A model generated the notes under the pieces. That model made no database searches. It saw only the letters and a list, made by a program, of their open reading frames with translations, and was not told the DNA's origin. From Tabrizicola sp. (lineage in GTDB: Bacteria > Pseudomonadota > Alphaproteobacteria > Rhodobacterales > Rhodobacteraceae): 64,000 nt of DNA. The DNA is taken from contig NZ_JALHQD010000006.1 in NCBI RefSeq assembly GCF_022842145.1, positions 62,001 to 126,000 of the forward strand, written 5' to 3'. The translations under genes and the position numbers were made by a program. Shown here one piece after another: positions 47,670 to 57,671 of the stretch (positions are counted from its first letter, which is position 1; every line of letters begins with the position of its first letter).

Positions 47670-49556
47670 ATGGCGAAGACCCCGACCGAAGACGGAAAGC
47701 GCCCGCGCAGCACGGTGAAAGAGGTGGCGGTCTGGACGATGCTGGGGTTGCTGATCCTGGGCCTTGGCGGTTTCGGCGTCACCAGCTTCTCGGGCGGGGT
47801 GACCAAGGTCGGCAGCGTCGGTGACATCGAGATCACCACCGACGACTACGCCCGTGCGCTGCAGACCCAGGTCAACGCCTTCAGCCAGCAGTTCGGCCAG
47901 CAGCTTTCGATGCAGGAGGCGCTGGCCTTCGGCATCGACAAGCAGGTGCTGCAGGACGTCGTGACCCGGGCCGCCGTCGACAACGAGGCGCAGCGCATCG
48001 GACTATCGGTCGGCGATGACGTGGTCGCGACCGAGATCATGGGCATGGATGCGTTCAAGGGCGTCTCGGGCAGCTTCGACCGCGAGACCTATCGCTTTGC
48101 GCTGGACAGCAGCAACCTGTCGGAGCCCGAGTTCGAGACCAACCTGCGCCGTGACATCAGCCGCGAGCTCTTGCAGGGCGCGGTATCGGGCGGATTCAAC
48201 GCTCCGGTGGCGCTGACCGAAACGCTTTACGCCTGGGTCGCGGAACGGCGCGGCTTTTCGATGCTGCGGCTGGGCGAGGCCGATCTGACCACCCCGGTGG
48301 CCGAACCGACCGAGGCCGAGCTGAAGGCGCATTACGACGCGCATCTCGACCGCTTCACGAAGCCGGAAGCCAAGCGCATCACCTACGCGTCGCTGCTTCC
48401 CGAGGCCATCGCCAAGGATCAGCCGGTCGATGATGCCATGCTGCAGACCATCTATCAGGACCGGATCGCCGAGTTCGTGATCCCCGAACGCCGCCTGTTG
48501 GAACGGCTGGTCTATCCCGACCAGGCCGCGGCCGAAGCGGCGAGGGCGAAGCTGGACGCCGGTACTCCGTTCGAGGATCTGGTGGCCGAACGCGGGCTGA
48601 CGCTGGACGCCATCGACATGGGCGACGTGGCGCTGGACGAACTGGGTGCCTCGGGCGCTGCGATCTTCGGCACTGCCGAAGGTCAGGTTGCCGGGCCGCT
48701 GGACAGCGACCTTGGCCCGGCGCTCTACCGGGTCGTCTCGGTCCTTGCGGCCGAGGAGACGACTTTTGACGAGGCCCGCGATACGCTGGCGATCGAGATC
48801 CAGACCGACGCCGCCCGGCGCCTGATCGGCGACCGGGTCGAGGAGATCGACGACCTTCTGGCCGGAGGGGCGGCGCTGGAAGACCTTGGCAAGGAAATAG
48901 GCATGGCGGTTGCGACTCTGGACCATGTTCCGGGCCAGCAGGGCGAGGACTCGATCGAAGGCTATCCGGCCTTCCGCGCCGCCGCGGATGCCGTGCAGGA
49001 GGGCGACTTTGCCGAGGCCATCGTTCTGGACGATGGCGGCGTGGTCGCACTCCGGCTGGACGAGATCGTCCCCGCCGCGCCGATTCCCTTCGAGGAGGCC
49101 CGCGAGCGGGTGGCCGAAGACTGGCGCCGCGATGCGGTCGCCCAGGCGCTGACCGCAAGGGCCGCCGAGATCAAGGCCGCGCTTGACGGCGGGGAGGCGA
49201 TCGGCGGCTTCGGGATCGTGGACGTGACGCCGGACACCGCCCGGTCGGGCTTCGTCGCCGATGCGCCCGAGACCTTGCTGACCGATGTGTTCAAGATGAC
49301 CGAAGGCGAAGCTAGGGTGATCGAGGCCGAGGGCTTTACCGCCGTGGTCAAGCTTGACCGCATCCTGCCCGCAAGCGCGACGCCCGGTGACGCAGAGGGC
49401 GAAGATGCCGAGGGCATGCGCGAGGCTCTGGCCGCCCAGGTCCGTCAGGCCATCGCCCAGGATGCCTTTGCGGCCTTCACCAATGCGCTGACCTCCGAGG
49501 CCGGGATCAGTCTGGACCAGGCCGCGATCAACGCGGTCCATACGAGCCTGCCCTGA
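47670..49556 (+). CDS. PpiD-like SurA_N / peptidyl-prolyl isomerase foldase
   Basis: Periplasmic folding factor (628 aa) anchored by one N-terminal helix (about 18-42: EVAVWTMLGLLILGLGGFGV). A SurA_N_3 chaperone part (45-170) is followed by a parvulin-like region (about 235-360, TKPEAKRITYASLLPEAI and EAARAKLDAGTPFEDLVAE) that lacks the best conserved catalytic residues by eye, as in PpiD, so chaperoning may outweigh isomerase activity. Its TGA overlaps the ATG of trpE, coupling them. Confidence 0.88.
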   Translation: MAKTPTEDGKRPRSTVKEVAVWTMLGLLILGLGGFGVTSFSGGVTKVGSVGDIEITTDDYARALQTQVNAFSQQFGQQLSMQEALAFGIDKQVLQDVVTRAAVDNEAQRIGLSVGDDVVATEIMGMDAFKGVSGSFDRETYRFALDSSNLSEPEFETNLRRDISRELLQGAVSGGFNAPVALTETLYAWVAERRGFSMLRLGEADLTTPVAEPTEAELKAHYDAHLDRFTKPEAKRITYASLLPEAIAKDQPVDDAMLQTIYQDRIAEFVIPERRLLERLVYPDQAAAEAARAKLDAGTPFEDLVAERGLTLDAIDMGDVALDELGASGAAIFGTAEGQVAGPLDSDLGPALYRVVSVLAAEETTFDEARDTLAIEIQTDAARRLIGDRVEEIDDLLAGGAALEDLGKEIGMAVATLDHVPGQQGEDSIEGYPAFRAAADAVQEGDFAEAIVLDDGGVVALRLDEIVPAAPIPFEEARERVAEDWRRDAVAQALTARAAEIKAALDGGEAIGGFGIVDVTPDTARSGFVADAPETLLTDVFKMTEGEARVIEAEGFTAVVKLDRILPASATPGDAEGEDAEGMREALAAQVRQAIAQDAFAAFTNALTSEAGISLDQAAINAVHTSLP

Positions 49557-51064
49557 TGCAGCTTTCCCCCGGTTTTGCCGAGTTCGAGGCGGGGTGGACC
49601 GCCGGAAAGAACCAGATCGTCTGGGCCCGGCTGGCGGCGGACCTGGATACTCCGGTCAGCCTGATGCTGAAACTGGGCGATGCCCGGGCCGATACCTTCA
49701 TGCTGGAATCGGTCACGGGTGGCGAGGTCCGGGGCCGGTACTCCATCGTCGGTATGAAGCCCGACCTGGTCTGGCAGTGCCACGGGGACAAAAGCCGCAT
49801 CAACCGCGAGGCGCGCTTCGACCGGCAGTCCTTTACCGACCTTGCCGGCCACCCTTTGCAGACCCTACGCGACCTTCTGGCGGAATGCCGGATCGAGATG
49901 CCCGAGGGGCTGCCCGCGGTGTCGGCGGGCCTATTTGGTTATCTCGGCTATGACATGATCCGGCTGGTGGAACACCTGCCGCAGGTGAACCCCGATCCGC
50001 TGGGTCTGCCCGATGCGGAACTGATCCGCCCCTCGGTCATCGCGGTGCTGGACGGCGTGAAGGGCGAGGTGACGGTGGTTGCCCCGGCCTGGGTTGCGGG
50101 CGGGCTTTCCGCGCGGGCGGCCTACGCCCAGGCGGCGGAACGGGTGATGGACAGCTTGCGCGATCTGGACCGTGCGCCCTCTGCCGCGCGGGATCTGGGC
50201 GAGACGGCCCCGGTTGGCGCGGCGACGTCGAACTTCACGCACGAGGGCTACAAGGCCGCCGTCGAGAAGGCAAAGGACTACATCCGCGCGGGCGACATCT
50301 TCCAGGTGGTGCCTAGCCAGCGCTGGTCGCAGCGGTTCGAGCTGCCGCCCTTCGCGCTTTACCGCTCCTTGCGGCGGACCAACCCCTCGCCCTTCATGTT
50401 CTTCTTCAACTTCGGCGGCTTTCAGGTGGTGGGCGCCAGCCCGGAAATCCTGGTCCGCCTCCGCGACGGCGAAGTGACGGTGCGGCCCATCGCCGGGACC
50501 CGGAAGCGCGGTGCCACGCCCGAGGAAGACAAGGCGCTGGAACTGGACCTGCTCGCGGACCCCAAGGAACGGGCCGAGCACCTGATGCTTCTGGACCTTG
50601 GCCGGAATGATGTGGGCCGGGTGGCGAAGGTGGGGACGGTGCGCCCCACGGAAACCTTCATCATCGAACGCTACAGCCACGTCATGCACATCGTGTCGAA
50701 CGTGGTGGGCGAGATCGCGGACGGTCAGGATGCCCTGTCGGCGCTGCTGGCGGGGCTTCCCGCTGGCACGGTCTCGGGCGCGCCCAAGGTGCGGGCGATG
50801 GAGATCATCGACGAGCTGGAACCCGAAAAGCGCGGCATTTACGGCGGCGGGGTGGGTTATTTCGCGGCCAATGGCGAGATGGACTTCTGCATCGCGCTGC
50901 GGACCGCGGTGGTGAAAGACGGCCAGCTTTACATCCAGGCCGGCGGCGGCGTGGTCTACGACAGCGACCCGGAAGCCGAGTACCAGGAAACCGTCAACAA
51001 ATCCAACGCCCTGCGCCGCGCGGCAGAGGATGCCGGACGCTTCGCCGGGCGCGGGAACAGGTAA
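49556..51064 (+). CDS. trpE: anthranilate synthase component I
   Basis: Chorismate-utilising subunit (502 aa) that makes anthranilate with ammonia from TrpG. The feedback-site region LMLKLGDARADTFMLESVTGGE is near the N-terminus, and the catalytic blocks are RPIAGTRKRGATPEED, LMLLDLGRNDVGRV, SGAPKVRAMEIIDELEP and YGGGVGYFAANGEMDFCIALR. Encoded with the PpiD-like gene, away from trpG-trpD-trpC. No Trp leader peptide is visible because the start is fused to the upstream stop. Confidence 0.97.
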   Translation: MQLSPGFAEFEAGWTAGKNQIVWARLAADLDTPVSLMLKLGDARADTFMLESVTGGEVRGRYSIVGMKPDLVWQCHGDKSRINREARFDRQSFTDLAGHPLQTLRDLLAECRIEMPEGLPAVSAGLFGYLGYDMIRLVEHLPQVNPDPLGLPDAELIRPSVIAVLDGVKGEVTVVAPAWVAGGLSARAAYAQAAERVMDSLRDLDRAPSAARDLGETAPVGAATSNFTHEGYKAAVEKAKDYIRAGDIFQVVPSQRWSQRFELPPFALYRSLRRTNPSPFMFFFNFGGFQVVGASPEILVRLRDGEVTVRPIAGTRKRGATPEEDKALELDLLADPKERAEHLMLLDLGRNDVGRVAKVGTVRPTETFIIERYSHVMHIVSNVVGEIADGQDALSALLAGLPAGTVSGAPKVRAMEIIDELEPEKRGIYGGGVGYFAANGEMDFCIALRTAVVKDGQLYIQAGGGVVYDSDPEAEYQETVNKSNALRRAAEDAGRFAGRGNR

Positions 51065-51080
51065 AAGCACCTCCTCGTTC

Positions 51081-51126
51081 GACTTCGTCTCCTCGTCGGG
51101 GGTGCCCCGCGAGGAGTGACGAAGTC
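51081..51126 (+). repeat. GACTTCGT-CTCCTCG palindrome between convergent genes
   Basis: GACTTCGT and CTCCTCG (51081-51095) pair with CGAGGAG and ACGAAGTC (51110-51126), a 15-bp stem with a two-base bulge. It lies between the stops of trpE and the deacetylase gene and may serve as a bidirectional terminator; related to 46280-46346. Confidence 0.65.
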
Positions 51127-51150
51127 ATCGACGAGCAGCCCCTTGTAGGT

Positions 51151-52983
51151 TCACTCGACCGTCAGAACCGCCGAGACCGGGGCCAAGGCCACCGTCGCGG
51201 CCTTGCCCTCGACCGTCCATTCCAGAAGGGCTGCCACCGTTGCGGGATCGGCACTGCCGACCACGCTGACGCGTCCTTCCTGACCGGCCTTGAAGACGGC
51301 GCGGTCCAGGAGGCGGCGGATCGCGGCGGCGTCCGCACCGGTGGACCCGATGTCGCGGAAGATCACCCCGGCTTCCAGATCCTCGCGCCGGGCGACCTGG
51401 TCGGCAGCATTCAGCCCCGCGTCCCAGGTCAGCAACCCGCGGCCTTGCGCTTTCAGGATCGGCACCACGGTCGCGGCCAGCGGGCGACGGTTCTGGAAGG
51501 TCGGCTCGGCCAGGTCCATCACGGCCACCGCCTCGGGCAGGCCCTGTTCCATCGACTGGAAGGCCACCTCGACATCGGCGGGCATCGCGCCCTCGGCGAT
51601 GCCGGTCACCAGCATCACCACCTCCTTGCCCGCCGCGCGGTAGGTTGCGGCGTGCTGGGCCGAGGCCGGGTCCTGCGGGTCCAGCGCGAAGCTGACCGGG
51701 AAGGGCAGGGCGGCAAGGCTGGCGCGGTCGAGGTCGGCGCTGCCGTCGTCGATCAGGACGATGGCGAAAGGCGGCTTTGCGTCCGGGTTCTCGAAGCTGG
51801 CCGCGAACTGCGCGATCGGTCGCGGGTCGGCTGGCGGTGCTGATGGGTCGGCGGCCGGGTCGGTTGCCGCATCCACGGCCGGGTCTTCGCTGCCGTCGCC
51901 GGCGCGCGCCAGTCCGGGAGCGGGCTTGAAGGTCGAGCTGCGCGCTTCGGCTTCCGGTTCCGCGACCTCGCCGGGAAGTGCGGCGGGTCGGGTTCCGGGC
52001 ATGGCCGGGGCCGGGGCCTCTACTGCGGGATCGGCGGGGGTTTCGGCCAGTTCCGGGGCAGGTTCCGGGGCCGGTTCGGGCTCGGGTGTCAGCATCGGGT
52101 CCGGCGCAGGCTCTTCAGTTGCGGCGGGTTCGGCGGGCATCGGGTCGGCAGCGGGTGCCTCGGCTGCAGGTGCTTCGGCTGCAGGTGCCTCGACTGCGGG
52201 TGTCTCTGCTACGGGTGCCTCGACTGCTGGCACCTCCGGCTCTGGTGCAACCTCGGCTGTGACGATCTCTTCGCTTGGGGTGGTTTCGGCTTCGGCCGCC
52301 GGGGCGGGCTCGGCTGGCAGCGGAGCCGCGTCGCCGGTCCCTGCCGGTTCCACCGCTGCGGCTTCGGCAGGTGCCGGTGCGACCTCGGCCAGGGGTTCCG
52401 GCAGTGCGGTCTCGGGAGCAGTCTCTGGGGCGGCTTCTGCCATCAGGGTTTCGGCCGGGGCTTCCGGGGTTTCAGCTGGCGCATCGGCGAGCGTTTCGGC
52501 GGGTTTCGATGGTTCAGCCATCGTTTCGGGCTTGGCAATTTCGGCGGTGGCCGGAGGCGCCGGCTCGACCACCTCTGCAGGTTCAGCCGCCGGTTCAGCC
52601 GCAGTCGTTTCCACGGCTGGCTTGGCGACAGAGGCCGTCTTGTCAGGCTGCGCTGCGGTAGTCTCCGCGCTCTCTGCAGGCGCCTCAGAGGAAGCCTCGG
52701 GATCGACCGCTTCCGCAGACGGCGCGGCGGGCGCAGGTTCGGCGGGCGCTGACGCCGCTTCGGCTTCCGCCACCGCGGCGTCTTCCGCACGAACCGTGGT
52801 ATCCTCGACCGCTGCTGCCCCCGCATCCGCCGTGACAGGCTCGGGTGCCGCGATAGGCTCTGCCACGGCAGCGGGCGCGTTGTCGTTGGCGGGCTGAACC
52901 GGGAAGAGCGCCGAAGCAACCACCAGGCCACCGGTGACCAGAAGGCCACCCGAAACCGCCCCGAGAAGGAATTTACCGATCAC
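51151..52983 (-). CDS. divergent polysaccharide deacetylase with long Ala/Pro/Glu linker
   Basis: A 610-residue envelope protein. An N-terminal membrane anchor (about 1-24: IGKFLLGAVSGGLLVTGGLV) is followed by roughly 340 residues of Ala/Pro/Glu-rich linker, then a YibQ-like divergent polysaccharide deacetylase domain (about 385-605: AIVLIDDGS, FALDPQDP, GKEVVMLVTG). The start is GTG 52983 with GGAGG upstream; a longer frame to 53115 is not protein-like. The linker holds 15-base tandem repeats. Likely acts in the periplasm on cell-wall glycans. The linker may span peptidoglycan. Confidence 0.87.
   Translation of the reverse strand: MIGKFLLGAVSGGLLVTGGLVVASALFPVQPANDNAPAAVAEPIAAPEPVTADAGAAAVEDTTVRAEDAAVAEAEAASAPAEPAPAAPSAEAVDPEASSEAPAESAETTAAQPDKTASVAKPAVETTAAEPAAEPAEVVEPAPPATAEIAKPETMAEPSKPAETLADAPAETPEAPAETLMAEAAPETAPETALPEPLAEVAPAPAEAAAVEPAGTGDAAPLPAEPAPAAEAETTPSEEIVTAEVAPEPEVPAVEAPVAETPAVEAPAAEAPAAEAPAADPMPAEPAATEEPAPDPMLTPEPEPAPEPAPELAETPADPAVEAPAPAMPGTRPAALPGEVAEPEAEARSSTFKPAPGLARAGDGSEDPAVDAATDPAADPSAPPADPRPIAQFAASFENPDAKPPFAIVLIDDGSADLDRASLAALPFPVSFALDPQDPASAQHAATYRAAGKEVVMLVTGIAEGAMPADVEVAFQSMEQGLPEAVAVMDLAEPTFQNRRPLAATVVPILKAQGRGLLTWDAGLNAADQVARREDLEAGVIFRDIGSTGADAAAIRRLLDRAVFKAGQEGRVSVVGSADPATVAALLEWTVEGKAATVALAPVSAVLTVE
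52151..52240 (-). repeat. 15-base tandem repeat encoding EAPAA units
   Basis: Six consecutive 15-base units, for example GCAGGTGCCTCGGCT, start at 52151, 52166, 52181, 52196, 52211 and 52226. On the minus strand they code for AEAPA-type pentapeptides in the linker of the deacetylase-like protein. The first three are nearly identical. Confidence 0.85.
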
Positions 52984-53115
52984 TGCTGCCTCCAGTCTTG
53001 CACCGCTGCGACCGTTGCGGGGCGAACGCACGCCGTGCCCCTGTCGGATCGCCTGTTTCCCCGGCACCGTTTTTCTGACGAGCGGCACTATAGACTGCAG
53101 CGCAGCAGGCTTCAC

Positions 53116-53973
53116 GCGTTTTTCTGCAATTGCTCAACAAGTTGCCGCCACCGTGGCAGGCGGGCAATCCTTGGGGCGCGATGAGGGGACGTGGAGGCGG
53201 GTACCGTCGCCAGCGCTATGAGGCATAAGGTTGGAAGAGTTTCGTCCTGCACCCCGTAGCAATCTGTTGCACGTGATCCGCAGAGGCGTTTCTCCTGTGG
53301 AGCAACGAAAGGCTGCTTGCGCCGATCTTATGGCCGCTCAGAAGCGCGACCTACTCTTCGCATGGTCGAAAAGCGGCGGGAGATGATAAGCGTTTGGGCG
53401 TCGTTCTTGACTGGCGCCTTGGCCGGACCGACTTCGCAATGAATCCGTGTATCTCTTCTTGAGTTGCAGTGTCCTGTCGATGACGCTGGCGTTGAGACGG
53501 CTCTTTTCAGCGCCTCGGACAAACTGTGCGGCAACATGGAGCCATCGGATTGCAAGCATGTTGCTCGTGCGTTGATCTTAACTGGCAGGTCTGGCAGTGG
53601 CTGCAATGGGCGGAAAGCGGACATTCGCTGTTATGTTGACGAATGGCTGCACGATGAAAACAGATTACAGCCTTGGGTAAGCGTGGCTGGGAGGCGGGAA
53701 TGCGGCTTCTCCTGGCGAACTTGGCCGGGAAGTGTCGACCGGCAGATTGGCCCATGAGCGTTGGTCGGGTCTGGGCGCCTTGGTTCTTCCTTTCATGACG
53801 ATAGCGTTGTGCTCTGCTCAACCTTAGCCGGATTCGGCGCAGAGCGGAGCCGCCCCAGAAAGTCAGGGCCTGGCACCTACCGTGCAAGGATGTCGGCTGC
53901 CCGATCAAGGTCCGCAGGCTCTTCAGAATTGGCCGCACCTGGCTGGTAGGTCGGAGGAGCGAGGCCGAACGGG
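53116..53973 (+). other. 858-bp gene-poor block
   Basis: No supported gene. GC content is visibly lower than in flanking genes (about 53220-53850). Short frames here lack ribosome sites; the longest (97 codons, 53464-53757) has an odd Cys/Trp-rich translation. The GCGGACATTCGCTG segment near 53616 and the surrounding sequence look like degenerate, once-mobile or once-coding DNA. The block separates core genes from the catabolic locus that follows. Confidence 0.5.
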
Positions 53974-54575
53974 CTAGTGCTCGTTCCCATCTTCCAGCAC
54001 GATCTGGTGATCACTTGTGACGTAGTTGTCCATGTGCAGGCGGGCTATGGGCTGATAGGTCGCCGGGTTCACATAGCGGCCCGCAGCGTCGAGACATTCA
54101 TCCCGCACGAACATCTGGACCACGCGCCCAAGGATGATGGCGCGGCGCGGGTAATCGATGATCTGTTCGACTCGGCATTCCATCGCGCAAGGGGACTGTG
54201 CAATCCGCGGCGCTGCAACCTGGATCGATGGAACGGCCGTCAGCCCGGCAAGGGCGATCTCGTCGACGCCGGGGGGGACGTCGCGCCCGGTGACCAGCAT
54301 CGACTGGGCAATCGCCATATCGACCATGTGCACCACGAACTCGCCCGAGCGGCGCAGGTTGGCGACCGTGTCCTTGGGCGCGCCGTCCTCGCGCGGCTGG
54401 ATGCCGAGGATCAGGATCGGCGGCTCGTGCGAGAAGACATTGAAGAAGCTCATCGGGGCGGCGTTGTTCCGGCCCTGTTCATCAACTGTCGAGACAAGCG
54501 CGATGGGGCGCGGGCCGACGAAATTGGTCAGCAGACGATAGCGGTCGTCTTCGGGCAGAACGGTGAAATCGAAGT

Positions 54576-54579
<4 letters not shown>
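53974..54579 (-). CDS. flavin-reductase-like (FMN-binding split barrel) protein
   Basis: 201-residue protein of the flavin reductase like / DIM6-NtaB family, which supplies reduced FMN to monooxygenases or acts as an FMN oxidoreductase. Typical blocks: RYRLLTNFVGPRPIALVSTV, NNAAPMSFFNVFSHEPP, NLRRSGEFVVHMVD and SPCAMECRVEQII. Translation starts at GTG 54579, overlapping the upstream ATPase stop (GTGA). Last gene of the seven-gene importer operon; its oxygenase partner is not in the window. Confidence 0.85.
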
Positions 54580-55534
<955 letters not shown>

Positions 55535-55535
<1 letters not shown>

Positions 55536-56734
55536 CAGACCGCGCCCGGACCAGTATAGCGGCCGGCCTCGGCCACGATGCGCCCGGACTTGACGACCAG
55601 CGCGCGGGTAGGGCGGTCGACGAGGACCTGCGCCCGGTTTTCGCCGGGGACAAGGACAAGGCTGCCCTCGCAGCCAACGGCAAGACCGTGTCCCTGCAAC
55701 CCAAGCAGGTCGGCGCCCCGCGCGCGGCCCATGTCCATGCAGGCGCGCAGTTCGGCATCGGTCCGGCACCAGCTGCGGAACGCGAAAAGCCAGCAGCGAT
55801 CCAGCATGTCGCCGTTGCCATGCGGGTTCCAGGTGTCGCGGATCGAATCCGACGCCAGTGCGCAGGGCACGCCCCGGTTGGCCAGCCGGAACATCGGCGG
55901 AAAGGCGATTTCGCCGGGCACGGCCGAGATGATGCCGATCTGCAGTTCGGCAAGGCGGTCGATCATCGCAGCGACCTTGTCAGGGGGGCCATCGCCCAGG
56001 CAGAAGGCATGGCTGATAACGACGCGGCCCTGCAGGCCCAGGGCGGCGGTCCGGTCACAGATCAGGCCCATCTCGTAAAGACCAAGCTCGCCGGATTCGT
56101 GCAGGTGGATGTCGATCTTCGCGCCCTTGCGGTCGGCCATGCCAAAGATCGAGTCCAGATGCCCTTTCGGGTCGCCGTCGATGGTGCCGGGGTCGATCCC
56201 GCCGATGACCGAGACGCCTTCATCAAGCGCTGCCTCCATCAGATCGGCGCAGCCCGGGTCAATCATCATGCCCGTCTGCGGGAACGCCACCAGCTCAAGG
56301 CCGACCGCGTCCTTCATCTGCTCCCATGCGGCCAGCACGCCGTGGACGTTGTCCAGCTTGTAGAAAGTGGAGATGTCGATGTGGCTGCGGATATGGGTGG
56401 ACCCCATCGCCACGCACTGCCGCATCAGACGGCCGGCACGGTCCTCGACGCTGTAGGGCAGGTTGCGGCGGATCTCGACCTCGTTGTCGATCATGGCTCG
56501 TAGGCCGGCGGGGACGTTGATCGGGTGCCAGGGCAGACCCCAGAGGATCTTGTCCAGATGGACATGCGGCTCGACAAACGGGGCAAGCGCGATGGCCCCG
56601 GCGCCATCCCGAACCGGGGTTCCGGGCGGCGCGGTCAATCCGGGTCCGATGGCCGCGATCCGGCCGCCGGTGATCAGGATGTCGGAAGGGGCGCCGTCCT
56701 CGGGGCGGACGTTGGTGATCAGAAGATCGGACAT
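55535..56734 (-). CDS. cytosine-deaminase-like amidohydrolase
   Basis: Metal-dependent amidohydrolase (399 aa) of the cytosine deaminase (CodA) branch, acting on ring amidine or amide bonds. Metal and substrate residues are in FVEPHVHLDKILW, HIRSHIDIS, DIHLHESGELG, VISHAFCLGDG and the aspartate of LASDSIRDTWNPHGNGDMLD. Embedded between importer permease and ATPase genes, so it most likely processes the imported compound. Cytosine itself is less likely, since a peptide-type importer feeds it; hydrolytic deamination of another N-heterocycle fits better. Confidence 0.88.
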
Positions 56735-56747
56735 GGGACGAAGCCTT

Positions 56748-57671
56748 TCACTTGAGACGCGGGTTCAGGGCATTCCGGAGCCAGTCGCCGAAGATGTTGA
56801 CCGAAAGGACCAGCAAGACCAGAGCAAGGCCGGGGAACATCGATATCCACCATTCGCCTGACAAGAGCAGGTCGTTGCCGACCCGGATCAGCGCGCCGAG
56901 CGAGGGCTGCGTGGGCGGCATCCCCAGGCCCAGAAAGGACAGGATCGCCTCGGTCAGGATCGCGACACCAAGGCCCAGGGTGGCCAGGATGATGACCGGG
57001 CCGAGGGTGTTGGGAAGGATATGCGCGAAGACGATCTTCAAGCTCGACACCTGCGACAGGCGGGCGGCCGCGGTGTAGTCCTTGTTCTTTTCGATCATCG
57101 TGGCGGCCCGGACCGTCCGGGCAAACTGCACCCAGTCGGCAAGGCCGATGGCCAGGATCACCACGGAGAACCGGGTCATCTCGCGCAGGTCGGGGGGCAT
57201 CACGGCCTTTGCGATGCCGTCGATGAAGAAGGCGATCATGATCGTAGGGAAGGACAGCTGCACATCGCCCATGCGCATGATAACGGCATCGATCCATCCG
57301 CCAAACCACCCCGCGATCAGGCCAAGGGTCACGCCGATGGTCACCGAGAGCAGCACCGCCGCCACCCCCACAGCCAGCGAGATGCGCATGCCGTAGAAGA
57401 TCGTGGACAACACGTCGCGGCCCTGCTCGTCAGTGCCAAGAAGGTAGGTCGCGCTTCCACCGTCGACCCAGGCCGGGGGCAACCGCGAGTCCATAAGGTT
57501 CAGCGTGCCCGGATCGAAGGGCGTGTGCGGAGCGATCAGCGGGGCGGCAACGGCGCAGATCATCATCAGAACCAGCACGGCCGCCGCCAGCATCGCCGCA
57601 GGGGCCTGCCGGAATTGCCAGATGAGGTCGCTGTCCAGCATCCGGCGGAGGTAGGAGGAACCAGGAGTCAT
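56748..57671 (-). CDS. Dpp/Opp-type ABC importer permease (DppC-like)
   Basis: Inner-membrane permease (307 aa) with about six helices, the N-terminal OppC_N segment (LDSDLIWQFRQAPAAMLAAA) and the EAA loop around EAILSFLGLGMPPTQPSLG. TDEQGRDVLSTIFYGMRISL is a DppC hallmark. The ATG at 57671 overlaps the dppB-like stop by four bases; earlier in-frame codons belong to that gene. Confidence 0.94.
   Translation of the reverse strand: MTPGSSYLRRMLDSDLIWQFRQAPAAMLAAAVLVLMMICAVAAPLIAPHTPFDPGTLNLMDSRLPPAWVDGGSATYLLGTDEQGRDVLSTIFYGMRISLAVGVAAVLLSVTIGVTLGLIAGWFGGWIDAVIMRMGDVQLSFPTIMIAFFIDGIAKAVMPPDLREMTRFSVVILAIGLADWVQFARTVRAATMIEKNKDYTAAARLSQVSSLKIVFAHILPNTLGPVIILATLGLGVAILTEAILSFLGLGMPPTQPSLGALIRVGNDLLLSGEWWISMFPGLALVLLVLSVNIFGDWLRNALNPRLK

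Noticed and set aside
51761-52897. Ala/Ser/Gly-rich 378-codon plus-strand frame
   Set aside because: Complement of the Ala/Pro/Glu linker of the deacetylase-like protein; repetitive by consequence of that linker.
53464-53757. 97-codon frame in the gene-poor block
   Set aside because: No ribosome site, erratic Cys/Trp-rich translation, no recognisable fold; kept only as part of the unexplained block.
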